This document shows positions 28,481 to 36,356 of a DNA stretch of 56,100 bases, piece by piece (position 1 is the stretch's first letter; each line of letters opens with the position of its first letter). The notes below the pieces were generated by a model that was not told the DNA's origin, did not search any database, and saw only the letters and a program-made list of their open reading frames with translations. The DNA lies in NCBI GenBank assembly GCA_013696395.1, contig JACCYQ010000038.1:1-56100 (forward strand). Direction: 5' to 3'. The translations under genes and the position numbers were made by a program. The DNA is from Chitinophagaceae bacterium. Lineage in GTDB: Bacteria; Bacteroidota; Bacteroidia; Chitinophagales; Chitinophagaceae.

Positions 28481-28795
28481 TTAAAAAACAGCACCGCCAC
28501 AGCTTGAACCTGAACCAGCAGTGCAGCCATAACAATGTTGTCCTACAATAATTTTTCTGCTGTTAAGATTTTGAATATTGAATTGTGAAATATGCTTTGA
28601 TGTACAATTAACTTTTAATTTAAGCATCTGGTTAAAATCACAATCATACAGATAGCCATCCCATCCAATGGAAATAATATTACGGCACATCACTTTTTCT
28701 GCTGCCACAGGATTATAAGCATTCACTAGCTTTTCCATATAAGATTCATAATTGCCACTCGTTAATAAAAAGTCAAGGTAACGGCTTATGGGCAT
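28481..28795 (-). pseudogene. arsS: Truncated arsenosugar radical-SAM protein ArsS (C-terminal domain only)
   Basis: Only 104 residues remain of a protein normally about 330-350 long. What remains is the C-terminal DUF3641-type domain: MPISRYLDFLLTSGNYESY, CRNIISIGWDGYLYDCDFNQML, HCYGCTAGSGSSCGGA. The radical-SAM half with its CxxxCxxC cluster is missing. The in-frame ATG at 28795 is an internal Met of the family (as in a TNMPISRF context), not a normal start. The homology stops exactly where the inverted-repeat element at 28796-28930 begins. The remaining piece cannot do radical chemistry. The gene is 11 bp upstream of the PNP gene on the same strand. Confidence 0.85.
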
Positions 28796-28930
28796 ACTCC
28801 CTGTCCCCCTAAAGGGGAGACTTAAATTTGTACTTTCAACATTTGCTTTGGCATTTTCAATTGAATAGTTGTTTTCAAATTATCAAATCTATTTTCGACC
28901 TAAGTTACCCCTTTCGGGGTACAGGGGGCT
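28796..28930. repeat. 135-bp element with palindromic terminal inverted repeats
   Basis: The left arm (28796-28824) and the reverse complement of the right arm (28901-28930) agree over about 29 bp. The shared core is CCCTGTnCCCCnAAAGGGG followed by nnACTTA. Each arm is itself a small palindrome (CCCCnAAAGGGG). The 76 bp between the arms are AT-rich with no gene. It fills the space between the stop of the AhpD-like gene and the surviving part of arsS. It looks like a non-autonomous MITE or REP/BIME-type repeat. No second copy was seen in this window. Confidence 0.7.
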
Positions 28931-29266
28931 TTACATCGCGATTTCTTTTACCTTATTCATCATCTGCACGCCATGTACCAGTGAAGCACCGCCACGTATG
29001 GCACATGCTACATGAACTGCTTCCATCATTTGCGCTTCGCTCCATCCTTTTTCAAAGGCATCGCTGCTATACGCATCAATGCAATATGGACACTGAACGG
29101 CATGTGCAACCGCTAAAGCAATTAAGGATTTTTCTCTTGCCGTTAATTCGCTGTCTTTAAACACTTCGCCATAATAAGAAAAGAATTTATCACCTAAGTT
29201 CTTTTGAAAGTCCGCTACGTTTCCAAACTTTGCCAGGTCTTTTGAATTGTAATAATGGTCATTCAT
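28931..29266 (-). CDS. AhpD-like carboxymuconolactone decarboxylase-family protein (arsenosugar-associated)
   Basis: The 111-residue helical protein has the redox motif C59-PY-C62 in HAVQCPYCIDAYSSDAF, followed by EAQMMEAVHVACAIRGG. This is the short peroxidase-like CMD family that accompanies arsS in arsenosugar-type clusters. Its stop codon touches the right arm of the 135-bp repeat element. It would be the first gene of the operon AhpD-like, arsS, PNP, DUF2064 and GT2 transferases. Activity on peroxides or arsenic species is inferred only. Confidence 0.88.
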   Translation of the reverse strand: MNDHYYNSKDLAKFGNVADFQKNLGDKFFSYYGEVFKDSELTAREKSLIALAVAHAVQCPYCIDAYSSDAFEKGWSEAQMMEAVHVACAIRGGASLVHGVQMMNKVKEIAM

Positions 29267-29334
29267 ACTTTTATTTTTTTTAAAATTAAAAAATTAGTGC
29301 CGCTATTAGAAGCAGCACTAATCCAATTACATTT

Positions 29335-29947
29335 TTACAGGCATGTCAGGGTCACCTTATTGCCATGTAGCACTGTAAATTTCAAACTTTGCGAATAAGG
29401 ATCTTTTTCACTTTTCATAAAATCATTGCTGCCTTTGCATAATACATTCTTGCTTATTCAACTGTTTTATTGCCCCTTTTTACATCAATAGCAAGGTTAA
29501 GAGCAAGAATGTTCATTTCTTCCTTATCACACGGGCTGAAATTTCCCCATTTGTTCTCTCCACAATAACACTGCCATCATTAGTGGCTAACTCATCAAAT
29601 TTCTCAACAGGTGTTTTGTAATCAATAAACTGTTGCAGTAGGTCGGTATGGGGTTTCGGAAAATCGTGAGGTATTTCTTTTTTGAATAAAATTAGTTTCT
29701 TCCAGGGACCGTTGCTGTACCAAATCAGCATATTTGCAGTTGCTTCCTGCGGATTATCATATTTATTAATCATAACATGGGCAACTTCTTTTGGTGTAGC
29801 CGACCAGTCAGAAAGGATTTGCTTAACCTGACCATTGCTTACTTTGGATGAATTGCCCTGACCAATAGCTGTACTGTTGATGGCAAAAAGGAATGCGAAA
29901 TCCAAAAGTTCTGCGAAGCAATTGAAAGATAAGCTTAGTTTGCCTCA
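29335..29947 (-). pseudogene. Decayed gene for a secreted protein of unknown function
   Basis: The longest open piece (29905-29513, TTG start) encodes 130 residues, but the gene clearly ran further. Past 29525, a one-base shift reads CDKEEMNILALNLAIDVKRG, then TAA where a Gln codon is expected. Next comes ARMYYAKAA, then after a further shift NDFMKSEKDPYSQSLKFTVL and a stop at 29337-29335. At the 5' end ATG 29947 starts a frame (MRQTKLIFQLL) that could join a hydrophobic stretch (FAFLFAINSTAIGQ) only through another shift, giving a signal peptide. The surviving core (ATPKEVAHVMINKYDNPQEAT) looks like a family of small exported Bacteroidota proteins I cannot name. At least two frameshifts and one nonsense change make it non-functional. 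Confidence 0.65.
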
Positions 29948-30108
29948 TGTAGTTTTCTGCAACCGCAACACATGGATACATGCATCTGTAACTGAATTTT
30001 TTTCCCTCTGGCTCAGGGGGCAAAGTTCTCTTATCTCCATTAGTTGTGTTGCCTTCATGCAAGACAACATCCTTGCATTCATTAGATTTTCTAGCATCCT
30101 TTTGATTT

Positions 30109-30582
30109 TTAAGTAGTGATTGTTTCCGGGTAATATATTTTTTTAAATGAATAAACAGCAATCACTCCAAACATCAAATGTGAAAATATACTTACCCAGT
30201 TTCTTGCCATTGCGAACCAGGGAAAAACGGCTGTAAAACCATAGAAGTTGACAAAGTATAAGACCAAACCAAACACAGCGCCCAATATAATGGAAGTGCC
30301 CATGCTCATACTCCTACAAATCCATCCAATGATAACGGCATAAACAATAGATAACATTAAATGGAGAATCACAGCTACCATTAAAACACCAAAATCAAAG
30401 GTGACCGGCTGCCCCGGCATAGGTAAAACATCTTTGCCTAAAATAATAGCGGCAATCATACGCGGCGGACCCCAGGGGCTGCCGTTCATAAAAAGGGGTA
30501 CTAATATCATTTCCAACATCACGAAAACTACTCCGGCTATCAATCCGGCTAAAATGGCTGCTTTTAAAAATTGCTTATTCAT
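30109..30582 (-). CDS. Four-span inner-membrane protein of unknown function
   Basis: The 157-residue protein has four hydrophobic segments (about 8-30, 62-85, 93-115 and 127-150). Between the first two is a loop with GSPWGPPRMIAAIILGKDVLP. A fairly conserved GFTAVFPWFAMARNW precedes the last span. I do not recognise a named family. The frame is intact, although both neighbours on the same strand (the sigma gene upstream and the secreted-protein gene downstream) are broken. Confidence 0.7.
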   Translation of the reverse strand: MNKQFLKAAILAGLIAGVVFVMLEMILVPLFMNGSPWGPPRMIAAIILGKDVLPMPGQPVTFDFGVLMVAVILHLMLSIVYAVIIGWICRSMSMGTSIILGAVFGLVLYFVNFYGFTAVFPWFAMARNWVSIFSHLMFGVIAVYSFKKIYYPETITT

Positions 30583-30643
30583 AATAAATGGTTTTGTTAA
30601 AAATTAGTCGTACACTTATTCAATTCCTGACAAAAACTATTCC

Positions 30644-31194
30644 CTATTGCTTAAACCAGTTTAACTCCAAACAATTCCTTAAATGGATTTTTGCCCTGTG
30701 AATGATTTGCCAGAAGTTAGATTTAGTGATTTCAAGTTGTGTGCAAATTCCATCTGCATCATATTCTTCAAGGTATTTCATTTGCACTGCTGATGACCAT
30801 TTTTCAGGCAACTTTTGAAACAGTCTTTAAGAGCTTTTGTAAAATCAGGATCCAGCAATTCTTTTTCATTGCCCCAGTCTTTTGGGCGGCATTCCGGCTT
30901 CCACCTTTGGTTTTCATCAAAAAGCTGCTCTATGGTTCCAGAAGATATTTCTGTACCGGTCTTGTATTTTGAACGGTAGCAGTCGGCAATCTTATGGTTT
31001 AAAATCGAAATCAGCCAGGTTTTCACATTGCTTTTACCCTGGTATTTGTGATGGAATTGATAAGCAGCAAGAAACGTCTCCTGCACTAAATCTTCTGCAA
31101 CTTGCCTCTGTCGCACTTTAGCAAGAGTGTAAATAAATAAGTCTTTGGTATTGGTTTTAACTCAAATAATAATATCGTCTTTAGCAGTCGTCAA
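30644..31194 (-). pseudogene. Frameshifted ECF sigma-factor gene
   Basis: The open piece 31116-30778 contains a good region 2 (VAEDLVQETFLAAYQFHHKY, VKTWLISILNHKIADCYRSK). Upstream in the same frame comes VKTNTKDLFIYTLAKV, preceded by TGA at 31164-31162 where related proteins have Trp, and then LTTAKDDIII back to a TTG at 31194. Downstream, the A-run at 30813-30816 (minus-strand AAAA) lacks one base. In the corrected frame region 4 follows (LPEKWSSAVQMKYLEEYDAD, TKSNFWQIIHRAKIHLRNCL) to TAG at 30646-30644. One nonsense and one frameshift thus disrupt the gene. Confidence 0.78.
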
Positions 31195-31393
31195 CTTTAT
31201 TAAAAATTAAATTTAGGATTATTCGGTCTCTTGTACAGTTGCGAAAGTTGATTGTGCGTTGGCTGTTGATGTTTTGTCCTGTTACTTTAAATAGGAGACA
31301 CCTGAAAGCCTTACCACCAATTTTCAGGTGTTGATGCAGGTGGGGGATTTATAACTTCGAAACTGAAGCTGATAGGAACTATACCGATTGCTC

Positions 31394-31434
31394 CAACGTC
31401 CTGCTTGTAGCAACTTTTGTTGTAGGCCGTTATT
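31394..31434 (-). other. attC-like (integron cassette) hairpin site, candidate
   Basis: On the minus strand the nucleotidyltransferase stop TAA is the start of TAACGGCCTACAAC, then AAAA, then GTTGCTACAAGCAGGACGTT. The outer arms AACGGCCT and AGGACGTT pair with one mismatch, and the inner CAAC/GTTG arms form the tip. Extra unpaired bases (an asymmetric bulge) lie between. This is the architecture of attC sites: short, imperfectly paired, with extrahelical bases, directly after a cassette gene. The RYYYAAC/GTTRRRY cores are not perfect and no integrase is in view, so this is a candidate only. Confidence 0.38.
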
Positions 31435-31867
31435 TCAAATTGTCAATATCATCTATGTCTCGCAGACGTCCTGACTGTTTCTTGTTTTTTAGAAGATCAT
31501 CAAAACCAATAAAGTTGACAACTAAATTATCGATCGTTACCACTTTTCTATTTTTATAACACTCGTTAAAGGTAACTCCGTCTATTTCTGTCAGTAAGTC
31601 AATTCTAAATGGAGGATATCCCAATTGAATTACATTTCCTGGTTTTGTAAAATCCGATTGCTTAAGGCCGTAAGAAGAAAACCCAAATTCATTTACCGAT
31701 TTTAAAATAAGCTCTGCATTTTCTGAACTAGGGTTTAACCAAATATCTAAATCGCCAGTATACCTTGGATGCCCGTGCACTCCGACAGCATATCCACCAA
31801 CAATTAAATACTCAGCTTTGTGTTTGATTAATAATTCTATAAACTCTCTGAAGTCTTGGCTGAACAT
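31430..31867 (-). CDS. Nucleotidyltransferase-fold protein (AbiEii/DUF6036-like)
   Basis: This 145-residue protein has the fold signature VGGYAVGVHGHPRYTGDLDIWLN: a GG loop and the DxD metal site (DLD) near 39-41. A later IDLLTEIDGV strand supplies another carboxylate. This type is common in toxin-antitoxin-like pairs. It overlaps the small upstream gene by 56 bp, so the two are expressed together. Its stop codon lies in an attC-like hairpin. The natural substrate and any toxin or antitoxin role are unproven. Confidence 0.82.
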   Translation of the reverse strand: MFSQDFREFIELLIKHKAEYLIVGGYAVGVHGHPRYTGDLDIWLNPSSENAELILKSVNEFGFSSYGLKQSDFTKPGNVIQLGYPPFRIDLLTEIDGVTFNECYKNRKVVTIDNLVVNFIGFDDLLKNKKQSGRLRDIDDIDNLK

Positions 31868-32000
31868 CTTTTTTGTAATTAATGTATTGCTGTCTTAATA
31901 TTTCTATAGCTTGAAGTCTCTCAATTTCACTTTTAGAAGCCCAAAAAGTGAAATCTGAAGTCCTGTCCTTTAAATGAACTATTTTAAGTGATTTGTCCAT
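31812..32000 (-). CDS. Small partner protein of the nucleotidyltransferase (62 residues)
   Basis: The protein begins MDKSLKIVHLKDRTSDFTFW and continues with a basic helical part (ERLQAIEILRQQYINYKKDVQPRLQRVYRII). I recall such short proteins next to DUF6036-type nucleotidyltransferases, but I cannot name the family. Its last 56 bases overlap the start of the nucleotidyltransferase gene in another frame. The size, charge and overlap suggest the first gene of a two-gene module, perhaps toxin-antitoxin-like. Confidence 0.68.
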   Translation of the reverse strand: MDKSLKIVHLKDRTSDFTFWASKSEIERLQAIEILRQQYINYKKDVQPRLQRVYRIINQTQS

Positions 32001-32013
32001 ATATAAATATACA

Positions 32014-32047
32014 AAATTCAGTTGTCTCTATTTATAAAACTCAAAGT
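32014..32047 (-). promoter_or_regulatory. Candidate promoter of the small-protein/nucleotidyltransferase pair
   Basis: On the minus strand TTTG (32047-32044) and GAATTTTG (32021-32014) are 22 bp apart, one mismatch from the Bacteroidota consensus TTTG-N17-23-TAnnTTTG. The second box ends 13 bp before ATG 32000. Confidence 0.35.
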
Positions 32048-32084
32048 ATTAGGGAGTAATTGTTGCAAAATCACGGTAAAATAA

Positions 32085-32265
32085 AACGCTTCAACGCCAT
32101 CCGGCAGCAACTGAAGTTACTACCCCTGCTTCCTGCAGATGCCGGTAGGAGTGCGCATGCTGGAGCAATATGGCCAGGACATTACCATTTACCCTAAATG
32201 CAAAACCGGTAAAGCAAGGATTTCTTTTACTATTCAGTCATTGGGGCATGCTTACTACTTTTGAT
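32085..32265 (+). pseudogene. IS91-type transposase remnant (C-terminal end)
   Basis: Two frames together read like the end of an IS91-family transposase. The first reads KRFNAIRQQLKLLPLLPAD (about 32085-32142). The second, one frame over, reads PVGVRMLEQYGQDITIYPKC then KTGKARISFTIQ (about 32141-32220), with the CxxCK-like zinc-ribbon end typical of these proteins; its first Cys is replaced by Tyr. There is no start, catalytic HUH domain or terminal sequence. The 436-bp gap between the nucleotidyltransferase pair and the catalase gene holds nothing else I can identify. Confidence 0.42.
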
Positions 32266-32436
32266 ACTGCTATTGAAATTGATCCACTCTTTTCATCTAT
32301 CATTCCTTACATCTCCTTAATTTTATTTTAATTCCTCGCTATTTTCTTCTTCAAGTTGCAGGTGTAATTTTTGTATCATTATTTTATCCTCCCTCTTGAA
32401 CATTTTCCATTTTCATAACATTTCAAAAAAATTTTT

Positions 32437-34599
32437 ATGGCAAAATCAACCAAAAAAAATAGTAAGCCTGCCAATACCAAACTGGCAGATCTTTCTAAAA
32501 ACACGGTAGATGCTACCGATCAATTAATGAACACCGACCAGGGGTTACTCATTAACGATGATCATAATTCACTCAAGGCCGGCGATCGTGGAGCTACACT
32601 GCTGGAAGATTTTATTCTTCGTGAAAAGATTACTCACTTCGACCACGAACGGATTCCAGAACGCATCGTTCATGCTCGTGGCTCTGGCGCACATGGTGTG
32701 TTTAAACTTACAAACTCATTATCAAAATATACCAAAGCTGGTTTCCTTAACGATACCAGCAAAGAAACGCCTGTTTTTGTTCGTTTTAGCGCTGTAGCAG
32801 GTTCCCGTGGTTCCACGGACCTTGCACGGGATGTGCGGGGCTTTGCCGTAAAATTTTATACCCCCGAAGGGAACTTCGACCTGGTGGGTAATAATATTCC
32901 TATATTTTTTATCCAGGATGCTATGAAGTTTCCCGACCTGATTCACGCTGTGAAACCCGAACCAAATAATGAAATTCCACAAGCAGCCTCGGCGCACGAT
33001 ACATTTTGGGATTTTGTTTCTCTGATGCCCGAAAGTTCGCACATGATCATGTGGGCCATGAGTGATCGTGCCATTCCACGAAGTTTTAGTATGATGGAAG
33101 GTTTTGGCGTTCATACTTTTCGCTTCATCAACGAAAAGGGTGTAAGTCATTTTGTAAAATTTCATTTGAAACCTTTACTCGGTGTTCACTCAGTGGCCTG
33201 GGATGAGGCACAGAAAATTTCCGGAAAAGATCCTGACTTTCACCGCCGCGATCTTTGGGAGTCCATAGAAAACGGGCAATTTCCTGAATGGGATTTGGGT
33301 GTGCAGATTGTTCCTGAAAAAGACGAACATAAATTTGAATTCGATTTGCTCGATCCTACCAAGATCATTCCTGAAGAATTAGTGCCGGTACAAATTGTGG
33401 GCAGACTTACCCTCAATCGCAACCCTGATAATTTCTTTGCAGAAACGGAACAGGTAGCTTTTCACCCGGGTCATATTGTGCCGGGTATAGATTTTACCAA
33501 CGATCCTTTATTGCAGGGCAGATTATTTTCATATACAGATACACAACTTTCACGTTTGGGCAGTCCTAACTTTCACGAAATACCCATCAACCGCTCTGTG
33601 AATACCATTTTCAATAACCAGCGGGATGCGCATATGCGACAACAGATCGATAAAGGCAAAGTCAGTTATTCTCCCAACAGCCTTGGTGGTGGATGTCCAT
33701 TTTTAGCCAAAATCTCTGAAGGCGGTTTTACCAGTCACCAGGAAAGGATCGACTCTTCAAAGATCAGGGGCAGAAGTAAAAGTTTCCTGGATCATTTCAG
33801 CCAGGCTGTCCTTTTTTATAACAGCCAGTCTGAAGCGGAAAAACAGCATATCAAAGACGCATTCAGTTTTGAACTGTCGTTGGTAACGGTGCCGTATATA
33901 CGTCAAAAGGTTGTGGACCATTTCTCCAATGTAAATCTTGAAATGGCTCAATACATTGCAAAAAAAATCGGGGCCGTACCTCCCAAAAAACCAATGGCGG
34001 TTACAAATGGTGCAATTCCCGCGGATGGTAATCCAAAAGATTATCAACCTGTAATTGCCAAATCTTCCATTGAACAGTCCGCATCATTGAGCATGGCCAA
34101 TACAATAAAAAATACTATTAAAGGAAGGCAGATTGCTGTATTGATTGCGGATGGAGTAGATGAAACATCGGTAAATAAACTGAAAAGCAAGTTAAATGCG
34201 GAAGGCGCGATGGTAAAATTGATCGCACCCATTTTATCACCGGTCAAAGGAATGAATGGTGGTTCATTAACGCCAGATAAAACATTCTTCAATGCTGCTT
34301 CTGTTTTGTTTGATGCGGTTTATATTCCGGGTGGAACAAAGAGTATTGATGCTTTAAAAAATCAACCGGATGCTATACATTTTGTCAATGAAGCATTCCG
34401 GCATTGTAAGGCCATTGGAGCAGATAAAGATGCGGTGTCATTTTTACAACAGACTTACATTGCAAATAAAATTGAAAAATTGAATGCAGATAATTCCGCA
34501 CTCGGTGTAATTACGAATGGAAATATAAAGGTGTTCAGAGATGCTGTGGCCAGCCACCGCTTCTGGGAACGTGAAATGCAAAGCAAAGTGCCTGCATAA
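32437..34599 (+). CDS. katE: Large-subunit catalase (HPII/KatE type) with DJ-1-like C-terminal domain
   Basis: KatE splits hydrogen peroxide to water and oxygen with heme. The protein has 720 residues, the size of clade-2 catalases. The distal His is in [10 protein letters not shown] (His 79), the catalytic Asn in GNNIP near 152, and the proximal Tyr in RLFSYTDTQ near 368. A linker follows. The DJ-1/PfpI-like domain (about 560-715, from [20 protein letters not shown]) lacks the usual nucleophile Cys, as in other HPII enzymes. The N-terminus is Lys-rich. It is a stand-alone gene between an intergenic region and a strong terminator. Confidence 0.95.
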   Translation: MAKSTKKNSKPANTKLADLSKNTVDATDQLMNTDQGLLINDDHNSLKAGDRGATLLEDFILREKITHFDHERIPERIVHARGSGAHGVFKLTNSLSKYTKAGFLNDTSKETPVFVRFSAVAGSRGSTDLARDVRGFAVKFYTPEGNFDLVGNNIPIFFIQDAMKFPDLIHAVKPEPNNEIPQAASAHDTFWDFVSLMPESSHMIMWAMSDRAIPRSFSMMEGFGVHTFRFINEKGVSHFVKFHLKPLLGVHSVAWDEAQKISGKDPDFHRRDLWESIENGQFPEWDLGVQIVPEKDEHKFEFDLLDPTKIIPEELVPVQIVGRLTLNRNPDNFFAETEQVAFHPGHIVPGIDFTNDPLLQGRLFSYTDTQLSRLGSPNFHEIPINRSVNTIFNNQRDAHMRQQIDKGKVSYSPNSLGGGCPFLAKISEGGFTSHQERIDSSKIRGRSKSFLDHFSQAVLFYNSQSEAEKQHIKDAFSFELSLVTVPYIRQKVVDHFSNVNLEMAQYIAKKIGAVPPKKPMAVTNGAIPADGNPKDYQPVIAKSSIEQSASLSMANTIKNTIKGRQIAVLIADGVDETSVNKLKSKLNAEGAMVKLIAPILSPVKGMNGGSLTPDKTFFNAASVLFDAVYIPGGTKSIDALKNQPDAIHFVNEAFRHCKAIGADKDAVSFLQQTYIANKIEKLNADNSALGVITNGNIKVFRDAVASHRFWEREMQSKVPA

Positions 34600-34608
34600 T
34601 AGATTGAG

Positions 34609-34633
34609 GCTGCAACTGGTGCAGCTTTTTTTT
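34609..34633 (+). terminator. Rho-independent terminator of katE
   Basis: The stem GCTGCA / TGCAGC with a five-base loop is followed by eight T residues, 10 bp past the katE stop. Confidence 0.88.
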
Positions 34634-34807
34634 ATGGTTAAATCAGGATATAAGACTGTTTGATAGTTATGAAGAAGAGATGCATTCAATTTAATGGAGA
34701 TTGCTTTTTCATGGGCGTCAAAAAATAAACAGTTTAAATTAAAATGGTCAAAGCTGTTTTATCTTTACTTCATGACAGAAAAAGAAATTTCAGCCCATTT
34801 TAAGAAA

Positions 34808-34815
34808 TAAATTTG
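34808..34815 (+). promoter_or_regulatory. Candidate -7 box (TAAATTTG) of the MBL-rhodanese gene
   Basis: TAAATTTG fits the Bacteroidota consensus TAnnTTTG exactly and lies 13 bp before ATG 34829, which would give a very short leader. The upstream box is weak (TTTC, about 16 bp before it). Confidence 0.4.
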
Positions 34816-34828
34816 TAAAAATAATAGT

Positions 34829-36187
34829 ATGAGAATAAAGCAATGGGAAGATAAAAACCTGGCTCATTTTAGCTATGCTGTATTAAGTGACTGCGAAAAG
34901 AAGATAATTCTGATTGATCCGGCACGGAATCCTGCGCCATACCTTGATTTTGCTAAAAAACATGATACCAAAATTATAGGGGTGATTGAATCCCATCCAC
35001 ATGCAGATTTTGTAAGTAGTCATGCTGAAATCAATAAAATTACAGGCGCCACTATTTATGTTAGCAAACTGGTAAATGCAGATTATCCACATACTGGTTT
35101 TGACGATGGTGATACCATTCAATTGGGTAAAATAAAGTTATCCGCTATTAATACACCGGGACACTCACCGGATAGTATTTCTATTTTATTGGAACATGAT
35201 GAAAAACAAAAAGCAGTATTTACTGGCGATACCTTATTTATAGGTGATTGTGGCCGCCCTGATCTCAGGGAAGGATCAGGCAACTTAAAATCAACACGTG
35301 CTGATTTGGCTAAGGAGATGTATTATTCGCTGCGCCAGAAACTAATGACATTGAACAATGACGTAATAGTTTATCCTGCTCATGGTGCAGGTACCTTATG
35401 TGGTAAAGCTTTAAGTGATGCACATAGCAGTACCATAGGCGCTGAAAAAATGACTAACTGGTCACTGCAGGAAATGACCGAAGAAGAGTTTGTAAAAAAT
35501 TTGTTGACTGATCAACCATTTGTACCCGCCTATTTCCCTTATAATGTAGAACTTAACCGGCAAGGTGCACCTGCATTTAAAGAGAATATATCGAAAGTAA
35601 AAATTTCTGATGCAGTTAAAAGTGAAAAAGATGTTTTGCATTTACAAAAGGAACTCTATATTATTGATGCAAGATCAGAAAATGAATTTAAGAAGGAACA
35701 TCTTCCAAATTCTATCAATTTAATGGAAGGCACTAAGTTTGAAACCTGGCTGGGAAGTATTATAAAGCCGGGTGAAAAATTTTACCTGGGTGGCGAGTCA
35801 ACCAGGCAGCTGAACAGGCTCATTGAACGTGCTGCAGCCATTGGATATGAAGGGCAGATAGAAGAAAGTTTTGTTATTGATTACGGATCAGAAAAAACAA
35901 ATGCAATTGATATTGCCAGCTTTAAATTTAATATGGATGATTATACAATTGTTGATGTTCGGAATCCATCTGAAGTAAAAGAGAAAGAGATTTTTCCAGG
36001 CAGTATAGCCATACCTTTAGCCGAAATCAGGAATAGAGTGGGCGAAATTCCAACCGGGAAGCCAATTGTGGTACATTGTGCCGGAGGTTATAGAAGCGCA
36101 GCTGCAAGTTCTTTGGTTCAATCAAAGTTGAATGGTAATGTGAGGGTTTATGATTTGGGAGAATCAATCAAAGAATTTTCAAAATAG
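34829..36187 (+). CDS. MBL-fold hydrolase with two rhodanese domains (persulfide dioxygenase-like)
   Basis: The 452-residue protein has an N-terminal metallo-beta-lactamase fold (about 1-240). It carries ESHPHADFVSSH for the metal site, INTPGHSPDS, and FTGDTLFIGDCGRPDL, as in glyoxalase II/ETHE1-like enzymes. The first rhodanese domain (about 255-350) lacks the active Cys (YLGGEST). The second (about 360-450) has the catalytic Cys in IVVHCAGGYRSAAA. This layout belongs to enzymes that handle persulfides or sulfane sulfur in the cytoplasm. It is followed after 169 bp by a SoxB-like gene, consistent with sulfur metabolism. Confidence 0.88.
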   Translation: MRIKQWEDKNLAHFSYAVLSDCEKKIILIDPARNPAPYLDFAKKHDTKIIGVIESHPHADFVSSHAEINKITGATIYVSKLVNADYPHTGFDDGDTIQLGKIKLSAINTPGHSPDSISILLEHDEKQKAVFTGDTLFIGDCGRPDLREGSGNLKSTRADLAKEMYYSLRQKLMTLNNDVIVYPAHGAGTLCGKALSDAHSSTIGAEKMTNWSLQEMTEEEFVKNLLTDQPFVPAYFPYNVELNRQGAPAFKENISKVKISDAVKSEKDVLHLQKELYIIDARSENEFKKEHLPNSINLMEGTKFETWLGSIIKPGEKFYLGGESTRQLNRLIERAAAIGYEGQIEESFVIDYGSEKTNAIDIASFKFNMDDYTIVDVRNPSEVKEKEIFPGSIAIPLAEIRNRVGEIPTGKPIVVHCAGGYRSAAASSLVQSKLNGNVRVYDLGESIKEFSK

Positions 36188-36356
36188 ACATGTATCGGTG
36201 AATATGAATTGAAAAAATAAAGTTTCTTTATGTGGCAGCTTTATTGATTCTTCTGTGAGTCAGATAACTTTATGTACATTAAATGCACCCAAATCAATTC
36301 AATTGAAGAATTCAAAGGGACGGTAATGTGAAGAATTTCGGTAAAAAATCAATCGC

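Noticed and set aside
28828-29160. Plus-strand frame across the repeat element and the AhpD-like gene.
   Set aside because: It is antisense to a well-supported gene and has no motif.
29823-30161. 112-codon minus-strand frame over the start of the secreted-protein pseudogene.
   Set aside because: No family-like sequence in it; it overlaps the pseudogene in a shifted frame and runs into the four-span gene.
24286-30816. Sequencing or assembly error as the cause of the frameshifts in A-runs (hsdM relic at 24286-24290, sigma gene at 30813-30816).
   Set aside because: It remains possible for those two single-base changes, but cannot explain the deleted hsdM core, the missing ArsS half, the in-frame TGA and TAA, or the non-homopolymer shifts at 29.4-29.5 kb.
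31298-31331. A perfect 10-bp inverted repeat (ACACCTGAAA / TTTCAGGTGT) considered as a terminator.
   Set aside because: The loop is 14 bases and no T-run follows on either strand. It may be a protein site or part of a remnant but cannot be named.
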